DNA of 64,000 bases. Source: CAIJXB01 sp964455905 (lineage in GTDB: Bacteria > Chlamydiota > Chlamydiia > Chlamydiales > Rhabdochlamydiaceae). The position numbers were made by a program, and so were the translations under genes. The stretch is from assembly GCA_964455905.1 (NCBI GenBank), contig CAYVYN010000002.1, positions 186,001 through 250,000 on the forward strand, read 5' to 3'. Below, one piece after another: positions 19,640-30,100 of the stretch. The notes below the pieces were generated by a model. The model saw only the letters and a program-made list of their open reading frames with translations. It had not been told where the DNA came from and did not search any database. Each line of letters begins with the position of its first letter. Positions within the stretch are counted from its first letter, which is position 1.

Positions 19640-20044
19640 GTGGTTCTTTGTCCTTGTTGCTCTGATATATGTTACGAAGATTGCTGCGCTCCTTTTCATA
19701 AAGGCGCAGCAATTCCTTCGTCCCCGGTTCTTCTAATGAGATCTAGGTACTCTGCGTACGCATTAAACATCCCTAAATATATTGTTAAAACTACGCATAG
19801 AAAGAATCCTAGTTTTTCAAAAGATACTCCTCTTTGGCTAAAACAAATCTCAGAATTTTCATTGAGCACAAGATTTGAGAAACTTGAGATTCTCAAGGCC
19901 GAGGAAACTTTCCAAAAGGGATTAGTTGTTTTTAAAGCATATCTTTTCCAAGGATCTCAAAACGTTTCTTTTCAAGAGGAAAGTTATTTTCTAAAAGTAC
20001 AAGAAAAATGGTTCTATCTTAGTGGAGTTGTGACAAAATTTTAA
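19640..20044 (+). CDS. YchJ-like UPF0225 protein
   Basis: This encodes 134 residues from a GTG start. The N terminus LCPCCSDICYEDCCAPFH matches the cysteine-rich SEC-C-like zinc-binding segment of YchJ, and VLLMRSRYSAYAL followed by YIVKTTHR matches the conserved NTF2-like part of UPF0225. The usual CPCG is CPCC here. The molecular function of the family is unknown. It is translated from a weak ribosome site five bases downstream of the MFS gene and is probably coupled to it. Confidence 0.85.
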   Translation: MVLCPCCSDICYEDCCAPFHKGAAIPSSPVLLMRSRYSAYALNIPKYIVKTTHRKNPSFSKDTPLWLKQISEFSLSTRFEKLEILKAEETFQKGLVVFKAYLFQGSQNVSFQEESYFLKVQEKWFYLSGVVTKF

Positions 20045-20062
20045 CTTTTGTCAAGTTTTTTT
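20031..20062 (+). terminator. Rho-independent terminator of the MFS-YchJ operon
   Basis: An eight-pair stem (20031-20038 with 20046-20053) overlaps the stop codon and is followed by seven consecutive T at 20056-20062. Confidence 0.7.
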
Positions 20063-20227
20063 ATAAGAAATTAAAAAAACAATGCCATTTTTATTTTATT
20101 TACTTCATTCTATATAATATTTACATCTAATTTGAGTTTTTTTAATTATTTAATTTAATTTCCGTTTTTTAATAATCTAATTTTGATATAATGAATTCAT
20201 ATTTTTATTTTGTAATAAAGGATTAAA

Positions 20228-21091
20228 ATGAGTAGTAAAATCGGTATTCAGTTGCAACAAGAAGCTGGTCTTTTAAATAACACGTTATCGGATCCAGAAA
20301 AGAGCTTCTTTCGACCTTGGCCGGCCTCTAAAAGTCGAGCCGAATTTTATGTTGAAAATTTTTTGAAGAAAGCATCCCCTTACATGCAAAACGAAGTACT
20401 TAGCTCTTCTTTGCGAAAACTTAAGCAAACGTGTCATTTAAAGGGACTTGGGGACTCTAGTGTAAGAATTCAAACCTTTGTAAGTCCTATATTAAAACTG
20501 CCAGAGGAGATGCTTAATGCTATAGTAGAGTTTTTACCTCCAAAAGACATCCTTGCAGTTGCCGTAACATCAAAAGCTTCACAGCATTCTTTAGCAAGGG
20601 GATCAGATTGGGGAAAACTTATTAGTATCGCCAGGGGAGTGCCTGTTATAAAATTGGGTCTAACAGAAAATTCTTTACTTTCTTTGTTAAGAAAAAAACA
20701 GGGGGTTAAAATAGAATTTTTGAATTTGAATGGTCTTAGGATTGAAAATCTGGTAGCTTTATTAGATTTATGCCCTGAAATTTACAACTTATCAGCCGAA
20801 GGTTGTGATTTTAGAATTCTTCAGGCAGAACAAATTGCTTCTTACCAAAATATACGAGAATTAAATCTTAGAGGAAATCGCATAAGCGATGAGGGGGCTA
20901 GATCAATCAGTAAAATGCCGAAGCTACTGAAGCTGAATCTTGCTGAAAATTATATTAGCGAGGCGTTGACAGACCAACTTCGGCAACATTTTCAGGGTCG
21001 TGGCGGCGTATTTGTTTGTTGGCCTAAGCCGCGAAGTTTTTTTGATTTTGATCTTATTTCTTTTTTTGAATTTATAATTTTCGACTATTGA
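20228..21091 (+). CDS. short F-box-like/LRR protein, fifth member of the array family
   Basis: This encodes 287 residues with an AAAGGA site six bases before the ATG. An F-box-like segment (LPEEMLNAIVEFLPPKDILA) lies at about residues 90-110. It is followed by the family linker (LGLTENSLLSLLRKK, LLDLCPEIYNLSAEGC, IASYQNIRELNL) and only about one and a half 24-residue leucine-rich repeats (NRISDEGARSISKM, then a capping repeat). All of this is shared with the four genes at 57.6-64 kb. A unique Phe-rich tail (PRSFFDFDLISFF) ends the protein. F-box domains dock substrates to Skp1 in eukaryotic SCF ubiquitin ligases, so a secreted role in host ubiquitination is inferred. It may be a contracted copy. 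Confidence 0.8.
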   Translation: MSSKIGIQLQQEAGLLNNTLSDPEKSFFRPWPASKSRAEFYVENFLKKASPYMQNEVLSSSLRKLKQTCHLKGLGDSSVRIQTFVSPILKLPEEMLNAIVEFLPPKDILAVAVTSKASQHSLARGSDWGKLISIARGVPVIKLGLTENSLLSLLRKKQGVKIEFLNLNGLRIENLVALLDLCPEIYNLSAEGCDFRILQAEQIASYQNIRELNLRGNRISDEGARSISKMPKLLKLNLAENYISEALTDQLRQHFQGRGGVFVCWPKPRSFFDFDLISFFEFIIFDY

Positions 21092-21092
21092 T

Positions 21093-21117
21093 ATTTTTTA
21101 TTTGATAAATAAAAAAT
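21093..21117 (+). terminator. possible AT-only hairpin after the short F-box/LRR gene
   Basis: A perfect 11-pair inverted repeat with a three-base loop starts just after the stop codon. It consists only of A-T pairs and lacks a separate T run, so a terminator role is uncertain. Confidence 0.3.
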
Positions 21118-21178
21118 GACACACGAGTAAATACACTAAAGCTCCTTGTTCAACTTCTAGTGATCAAAAAAACATGCC

Positions 21179-24100
21179 TTACATAACATTTAGATATTCT
21201 AATAGGATGTCCATAGGTGTTCCGAGTAAGCTTTTTGAGCTTCGTTCCTCATAAATGAAGTGAAAAGCATCGTAAAAAGAGGCTCTAAACTCAGGCGTTA
21301 AAAGAGTTTTTAAAGCTAGAATTTGCTCTTTTGTATAGTCTACATCTCCATTTAAAAATTTAAACAAGGCTTCATACTTGTGTAGATCAAACGAGTTTCT
21401 TAGTTTACTAATGTCTACAGAGCTTCCAGCTACGCTTGTTCTTAGCTCTACGTCATACAACACAGCCCTTATCGTTCCTGTTCCAGCTTTAGAATTTAAT
21501 TTTTTTCGCCAGATAGCAGCGTCACTCATAGAAAGAGCTCCAATAGAAACTATGTCTATGCCATCTTGATTTTCTATAAAGTGGATTAACACTTCAAAAA
21601 GAGCTCGTTGCGGGGGGGTGCTTATTTCTGTTTTCCAAAGGCAGCCTTCTTGAGGAAGAAAATTATTAGAGTACCACATTTTTTCATCAAATAGAAAACG
21701 TAGCTCTTTTAAAGAACTTTCCGAAGAAGCGCTTAAAAGATCCGCTACCTTAAAAATAGGATTTTGTTGGTTTTTCCATATTGGTGTACTCCATCTACTA
21801 AGCCAAGAAAGTTCTTCTGGGTGGTGGAAGTTTTGCCAGTCTAGAGAGTAAGGGTCAAAGGTGTCTAACCAGCTAGTTTCTTTGAATTTTGGGATTTCTT
21901 TATTTGGCATATACAAGGTTTGTTGGGTATTTTGCTCTTGCTCTTGTTCTTGTTCTGAATCTAGGAAGACTTCTTTGCCGATTAGATCGTCCAGTATATC
22001 CACGTTTAGTTCCCCGTTTTCTAAAGCTACTTCGATCTCTTCTTCCATGGGATGTTTTTCTAAAGAATCTAAAGCTATTTGCATTTCTTGAATTTCTTCT
22101 TCTTTGAAAAGGTCCGTTTTTCTCGCTTTTTTAATGGTAGATTCACAAATGAGATGTAAAACAGTTCTAGCTGGAAGTTTTGTCGTTGTTGCTCCATATA
22201 ACTTCCTAGGATCGTCTTCACAAACGGAGATAAAAAGATCTCGGCATTTCTCAAAAACGTCCTTCATGGCTTTTTCTCCAAGAGGTTCTTTACTTAAGAT
22301 TTTTTCTATTGCTTTATTGCGCAAAATATTTCGTACTTTTTTTCTATAACTATTATAGTTGCTCTTTTTTAGAAGTTTTTCTTGGTTTGTTGTTGCGTAT
22401 TGTAGAATTTCTTCTAAACAGGGAATTTCATTTTCTGTAATTTCTTGTCGAACGGCATCTGTCATTGCAAAGTGAATAGATTGAGTTTCTTTTAGGTTTA
22501 AAAGATCGAATTCTTCTGGAGACAGATCCCTTTCTAAGATTTTTTTAAAATCTTTTACTCCTCGCATTCTAAAGCTTTCTTGTAAAAGTTTATAAAGCAG
22601 GTGGTCTGAACCTAATAAAAGAAGCCCCTTAGCGTTGAATTTTTGAGGGATATTGGCTCCAAATCCATGTTTTTGATCAAAATAAGATAATGTTTGCTCT
22701 GGTTTTAAGGAACTCTGATCATAAGGAATCGGTTGCTCTGCTCCAAGTTCCAATGTGACGAGAATTTCTTTTCCGGCAGCATCTTTGTCAAAGAAATTGA
22801 TTCCTTTAATCTCTAGTCTGTTTCCTGCCACATATTCTAGCATGGTTTTTGCTACAGTTTTATTATCTATTCCGCAAAATTGAGCGCCACCATCTATTAA
22901 AGCAGTAAAGTTAGATCCTGTAAAAAAGAACGAATGAATCACTTCATGAAGAATATCTAAAGGAGATGTACTTATTAGAACATGTATTCCATTAGAGGGG
23001 CATTTCTTTTTTAAAATAGCTATCGCACGAGGAATAGAGGTCGGATCGAGCTCTAACGTTAAGCTACCAGGATAATTTCCTACATTATAGGGGGTTCCTG
23101 TGTCATAATATTGCATGAAAAATTGGGAAGAGAAGTTTTGAGGGTCACTACAAATATTGTATTTCCAGTAGGGGATTTTAGTGAATACATTTTTTTTAAT
23201 ATAAAATGAAATAGCTTCCTGATTAAACGCTAAAGAATCTAAAAAAATATTTCTTTGAGGCTCAGTTAAGCTATCAAAAGCACTTATGGAAGGAAGTCCT
23301 GTTATTTTTTCAAAAAGCAATTCTTGGTTTAGTAGTTTTAATGCCTTTATTACAGTATTTGTTTGGGAGTCGCTGAGACCTGTTTTACTGTACATGATAA
23401 ATGTTTTTACAAGAGCTTCGTAAGGACTTTTACAAGTCGCTTTTTCTAAGGGGGAGTTGTTACCTTCGTAGGGGATTGCATATTTTTCCTTCCCTTGTAA
23501 GGGAATTCCAAAGTCTACATTTACTTTTTTTGCTAAAATAGCTGGAACAAGAATACTTAATACACCTTTACACATTGATATCTCGACAAAGGCTTCACTG
23601 CTAGAAATCCAATCAGGCGTTTTTAGCGCTTTACCAGATACATAAGTAATTAGTTCTTCGCGTTGTTTTTCTGAGGTGATGCGCCACTTATAATTATAAC
23701 TTAGCTTTCTAGCTAAATCAGGTAGCACGTATTCTTCATATCTTTTTTTTGCTTTTTTACGGCTTTCTAGCGAAATAAGAAAAGGAAACTCTTCATGGCT
23801 CATGATTTTTTTCATGACCGTTTCTACGGCTTCATAATGCCGAAGGGGTATTGTCTGTCTTTTTCCAAGAGGGTGATTTAATTCTTGTTTATCGTCAAAT
23901 AATTCATGGACCTCATCTCCGATTACAATCCCACGGCTTCGCATCATATTCAAAATTTTACCAAATTGCACAGCTAGATTTTTTTTCGTTCCATGTAACT
24001 CTTCAATAAAAAGAAGTTCTAAGGCTTCTACATCTTCTTTTGAAAGATTGTTCGTTTCTCCAAGCTCTAAGGCTCTTTGTAAAATAATAAGAGTAGCTTG

Positions 24101-27100
24101 TAGATTTTTTATGGAAAAAGGAAGGTTGCGATGAAAGTGTAGCCTATTAGCTTTCTGTCTCAAAGCATTATATCCATGAACTCCAATTTGACGCGTATTT
24201 GTTTCTACAAGGGGTGTTGGCCACACGTTAAATACGATGTTTTTTCCGTCTGCCATAAAAGCATCCATGGTTGGGATGCAAAAAAACGTTTTTCCATAGC
24301 TCATTAAGAGCTCAAAGATAGCTCCACTTCCTTTATCTTGCTTACTAAGAACTCTTGCAATAGAGCCGACTTGCTTATCCCAGAGTAAAACATTTGTGCT
24401 TAATTCGAAAACTAGGAGCTTTCGGGCAAGGCTAGGAGGAAGTGTTCTAAAATCATATCCTCGTCTAGCCTGTAGCTCTTGGGCAAGCTCTTCTAGTTTT
24501 CTATCATAGGATATTTTCTGTTTTTCTTTATCAAGAGTTGTTAGCTCTTGCAGGTGTCGGGCGCATCTTGTGAGTTGTTGTAATCGGGTGTTTCTAAGAA
24601 AAAAGTGAGATAACGCTTTATCTAGAATTTCTAGGGTTGCAATAGAAAAGCCTGAAAGTGTTTTCATATTTGTTAGTTCACCTTTTAGAAAAAAAGAAAG
24701 AAGGTCTTCTAACGTAATAGGTGTGAACATTTGAGTTTTTGTAATAGATGTATTGACTATCTGTAAGAGTTTTGTTTTTTCTTCAGCTAGTTGTGATGAT
24801 AAAACCTCGTGATGAAAAGTAAGCGTTTGATATAAATCCCATAAATTAGCATGGCCCTTAAAACGAAAAAAAGGAGTTGCCGTAACTTCATCAAAACCTT
24901 GTATTTCGAAAGACAAAGAAAATAAATTCTCAAAGATACCATCCATAGAAGCGTCTTTTTCGACAAGATGTTCATAAGACGATTTAATAAACGATCCTTC
25001 TTTAAAACGAGCAGGTTTCAGGTTCGCTAATTCATTATAGGTTTCTTTTGTTTGCAATACTAAAGAACTGGCTGAATGAGCTAGAGCGCCTACTGATTGT
25101 TCTGCTAGGCGGGAAGGATTTAGTAGAGAGATTAAAAGTAATCCTGGTGTTTTTTTTATGATTTGGGCGCCAGTAGAAAGAACTTGCTCTTTAGCTAGAT
25201 CTAAGATTTTTTGTTGCGTTACTTTTCTTAATAAACTACTTATAAAATCTTTCCAATCAAGTTTGTTTTGATTTTTTTTCTGTAATATTTTTTGTAATAC
25301 AATTGGGTCTTCAACATAAGAAGGAAACCGCATTATCAGTTTAAGGCATTCTATAAAAGCTGCTGTTTCTTGATTAAATCCCCCTTCTAAAAGGAGCAGT
25401 AAGTCTTTAAGTTTAATTTGCTCTTCTAAAGAGCCGTTTCCTCTAGCAATTGCATAGTAAGTAAGGAAATTTTTTTTGAAAGTTTCTTTAGTCACTTCTT
25501 TTAAATTTAAGGGGCAGTCTGGAGAAAAATCTGTATCTATTTTGTCACATGAAGGGGTTGGATAACAAAATCCTAGGGCGATTTCTAGAAATTCAAGAGG
25601 GATCGCTGTCCCTCCTAAATTAGGAGTTATGTGTTGTGTAATAGCTCGAGTAGCGCTTTGGGCTAGAACTGTTTTCTTTGAATCTTTTAACTGGAATTTA
25701 CCTTTGAGTTCTTTATATCGATGTAGTAGATCTTCTGAAAATACCAAAGATTCAGAAAAAAAACTCATATCGAAGTTTTCTGGAATACAACATAAAGATT
25801 CTACTCGTGCTAAAAGACCCTCATACAAAAACCACTCTTGGTAATCGTCCATTTTTTTTCTAGGATCTTTTTCTTTTAGGTTAGCTTGTAAATCTTGATA
25901 TGCGGTAGCTATATAAAATAGATGAAGAGTTTTGTTTTTACTTTTTTCTATCTTTTTATTGGGCGTTATTTGTACGAGTGCATTTTCTTCTAAAGCAGAG
26001 AAAATTTTTCTCCGAACTAAAGAAATAGTTTCCATGTCTAAAAAAGAATTCAAAAAATTAAAAAAAGATGGGTGCAAGAATAAAATGTATAGATGTTTTA
26101 GTATTTTATCGGAAATGGGAGTTCGTCTAAGTAGTAGCTCTAAAGAGAAGCAAGTTTGTGTTATCCCTTTTTCATCTTTATTTAGTATGTATAAGGAGAG
26201 AAGATAAGCTAAAGCCTTAGGGTCTTCACTAGTTAAAATTTCCTGAGTTGTATCAAGGTCGTATACAAAATAAGAATTTGAATCTATGAAAGGCTCAGCT
26301 GCAACTTTGGCTAGAAACGCTGTTTTCTTTAAAATAGATGACGTAAACGAGGAAGCTTCTTGTTTATTAGGGATGAGTACTTTTTTAGAGCCTGTGCTAT
26401 TTTGTAATAGAAGATAACGAAGCTCTCCTTGCAAAAGAGGGGGGAGGGTTTTATCGATCTGGTGTTTGGATAGAAAATAGCCTGGAAATTCTTTGCTACA
26501 GGCCTCTAGTTCGTTTTTTATAGGTTCTACTATAAAATGCAGGTCGAATGATGGAATCTCTATATCAAGAATTTGCGAAAAACCGACTCGCCCAAAAGCG
26601 TTTATCTTAGATAGAGAACAAAATCCTTGTAGTCCTGGTAAAGACTCAAAAAGTAGTTCGTCTTTTATTTTAGAAGTTTGCTGATCTGTCTTTGAGGAAG
26701 ACGTTTTCTCTTTATTTTCATTTCTATGAAATCCTCTTATTTTTTCTAAAAAAGAAGGCTTTAGAAGGGCTTTTTCTAAAAGAGATTGCCATTTTTTAAA
26801 GCCATTCGAATAGCTTCTTCCATTTTCCAAACTTTGTATGTATAGACATAAAAGACCTTCTTCTTGTTCTTCTAAAGAAAGGGACCCATCGTTTATCTTT
26901 TCAAAAAATGTAGCAAAAAGATCTCTAAATAGAATTTTTTCAGTTCCTTTAAGTGTGAACAGCACTTTTTTAAAGTCAGGGAAAGTATTTAGGTAAGTAG
27001 GAGTATGTCGTTTACAATATTCTTTTAGACAAAAACCGATTTCAAGAAAAAAAATCCATTGGGAGAGAGCATGGGGCTTTCTAGTAAACTCTTGAGCAAA

Positions 27101-30100
27101 AAAAGTTAAAAATTCTCCTAAAGAAGAACCCAAACCGGGGGCTTTTTTTAACTGGCTAAGTAGAGCTCCAGAATAGATTAGTGTTTTTTTAAAATATTCC
27201 ACAGTCCAATCAAAAAAACATTCAGGGTTTTTTTTGTAATAGGTTAATACTCGTACTATTGTATCCGTCGGCTCTGATCTAACCATTTCTAGAGATTCAG
27301 CTGTTTGAGTTAAACTCATTAATTCAGATTGGGAAAGTTCTTTTGTTTCCTTTAACACGCCTCTAAGGATATCACCTTGGAAAGGGTAGTTTGATCTATA
27401 GCGACGTTCATTTAAGTCGGTCACGGCTTTGCTAAAAAATTTTACGTGAAGCTTATTTAACGCACCTTTTTTAGCTACTTGAGAGCAGCAATATATAGCC
27501 GAATATTCTAAAGGGATTAGGGGGTCCTTTCTGAATAAGGTAGCTTCATAATGTAAAAAATCTATTTTATCTTCTTCTGAAAGGGCATCAAAACTACTTC
27601 CCGAAACTAAACTAGGATCGAAAAACTTTTTAAGTTTTTGAGCAAAAGAGGGAGCCGCCATTACTTCTTCTAAATAGGAGAATTCTAGGGGCTTTTTTGT
27701 TTTATCTGAGAAACAATCAAAAAGAGCATTTTCAGATAATTCTTCAATTTCTTTAAAAGAAGGCAGGTTATCTAATGAGACTCCTTCAAAAAAATAAGAA
27801 AGTATTTTTTCAGTTTTTTCTGCTTCATTTACACCTGGAATATAAGCATATTTTTTTAGATATATTAATAAAGCAGAAGCCCCCGTTTTATAGGGCGCAA
27901 GCTGGGAATTAGGAAGACGTCTTGCTAAAGTATCAACAATCGTTAAAATAGTGAAAGAGTTTACAGTTTGGTCTTTGACTGATTCAATTTTTGTTTGAAC
28001 ATTTAATAGAATAGATATGGTTTTTTCGATATTGTCTATTTCATCCCAATACCCACGAATTCCTTTTGTTGGCGGTTCTAGTTTTTCTATCTCGTTTGAT
28101 AAGTAGCTATTAATTATATTTGCATATTTGCGGTTTTCGCTAAGCTCTAGATAAGTATTTAACAGCTCTATAGGATCTTCTATGGTTAGAGCTAGATTTT
28201 CTAATTCTATTTCTTCTGCAGTTTTTATAAATAAGTTGGGTAATCTAATTTCTTTTTCTACAGAAAAGCGGGGAGGCGTTTCTTCTACAGTCTCTAGATC
28301 TTCGATTTTTTCAGAAAGCACATACCTAAGAGTTTCATTTCCAAGAAATCGCTTAGCAAACTTTTCTATACTAGCTTGGTATGGTTTAATTTTTCCGCTG
28401 TTTGAAACAATCATGAACAATACTTGTTTTTTTGCTTCTTTAAGAAAAACGGCGAACCATTCCTTGATGAAAAGAGGAGTAAGGTATTTGATCCCTAAGA
28501 AAACAAAAGAACTAGCTAAAACTACAGGGGATTTGTAAAGCAGAAAAAGAGCCATCGCGATTTGGAGCCCAGCTAAAGCAATAGGCATATAAGAATGAGA
28601 AAAAATTCTTCCAAGAGCTCCTCTTGGGAGTTTTTTTTCTTGTTGAGGAAGAATGGTCTTTTCAGCTTCTACAGAAAAATCGTTTAAAGTATCGAGGAAC
28701 ATATCTAAGCAATCGGCGCACTCTTGCCCGAAAAGATCGCTTACCGTTCCTTTTATAGAACGTAGATATTCAATAGAGCCATCTTTGTTTTCTAAGTTGC
28801 CTTTTAAAAATTGAAAAAAAGCATCTTCTATGGATTGTTTAGCTAAATTTTGTTTTTCTTCAAAAGAGAAAATGGAGAGGTCAATCTCTAAGAGAGTAGA
28901 TTCGAGTTCTAAAATAGTTTTTTCGTGCAAAAAAAGTCTATTTTTAAAAAGACCGACTGAAAGCGCTTCTTTTGCTTTTTTTAGCGTCTCATAAATTTCT
29001 GGAGATTCTATTTTTATAAGGGAATCACTATCTTTAGAAAGAGTTCGACAAAAAGACACTGTAGCTTCTACGTCCATCATAAAAAATGCTAAAGAGGGTG
29101 CCTTATTAGATGACAGGCGGACGATTTCCGAGATATTTCCTTCTATAACTAAGCTAGGAGATAGAATTTTTGTGTTACTATCTGTATAAGACTCTCCTTG
29201 TAAATAGGAAAAAACGGAACTATATAAATTTTTAGGGTTTTTATAGAGCGAGGGATCTAGTTGATAAGAGAGTAGCCTTTTACAAAAGTCTTCTGTAATG
29301 CGTTCGGGGGCTATATTTTTAAAAAGTAAGGGCCAGGTGATTTTTTTTGTTTTTCGATCTTCTGGGTGGTTTTCTAAGGCTTCGCCTAGCGCATAAATCG
29401 AAATAGTATATGTTCCATATGGCTCTTTGAGAAAATCTACCCAAAGAGGGCCATAGACTAACTTGTGATTTGGATCTAGCATATTTAAAACTGGTTTAGG
29501 AACCAATTTTAAAACTTTTTTTATTTCGTTTGTCTTTTCTAGATAAAAATCAAGTTGAGAAGTGATGTCTTCTATGGTTTTTATTTTTTTTAGATCTAAA
29601 ATCTCTTGTTCGGGATTTTCAAAAAAAGCTTCAGTTTTCTTTAAAAAATCGAGCGCTTTTTCTCTAAAGTCTCCGTCTGGAATGAAATCTAAATAAACAG
29701 ATAAAATTCCTTGTTGAAGGATTTCTTCTATAAACCCAACCTTTGGGAATGTTCTATTTTTATTGGGAAAAAAAGCAGCAATTATTGGATTCTCTAATAG
29801 AGCTTTTAAGTTTTGAAAGTTTTCAGTGCTTGGCGTGAGGTTTTTTTGCAGTAGTTCTTCGAGGAAGAGCTTTGGGTTTTTTATATTTTCAGGATTGACG
29901 GAGGGAAAAAGTGTTTCAAATTTTTCTGCAAGAAAAGAAAAAGTGTCTTCTTGACCATAGGATCCAATATAAAGGCTTCTTTTTCCTGGATTTAATCCTT
30001 GTAAGCTTAGAAACATTTCTTCAGCAAGAGTATTTAAGGTGCTATTTTTTTCTTCTAAAGAGGAGGCTGCTTTATAAAGGTCTTTTCTATTTTTTGAAAT

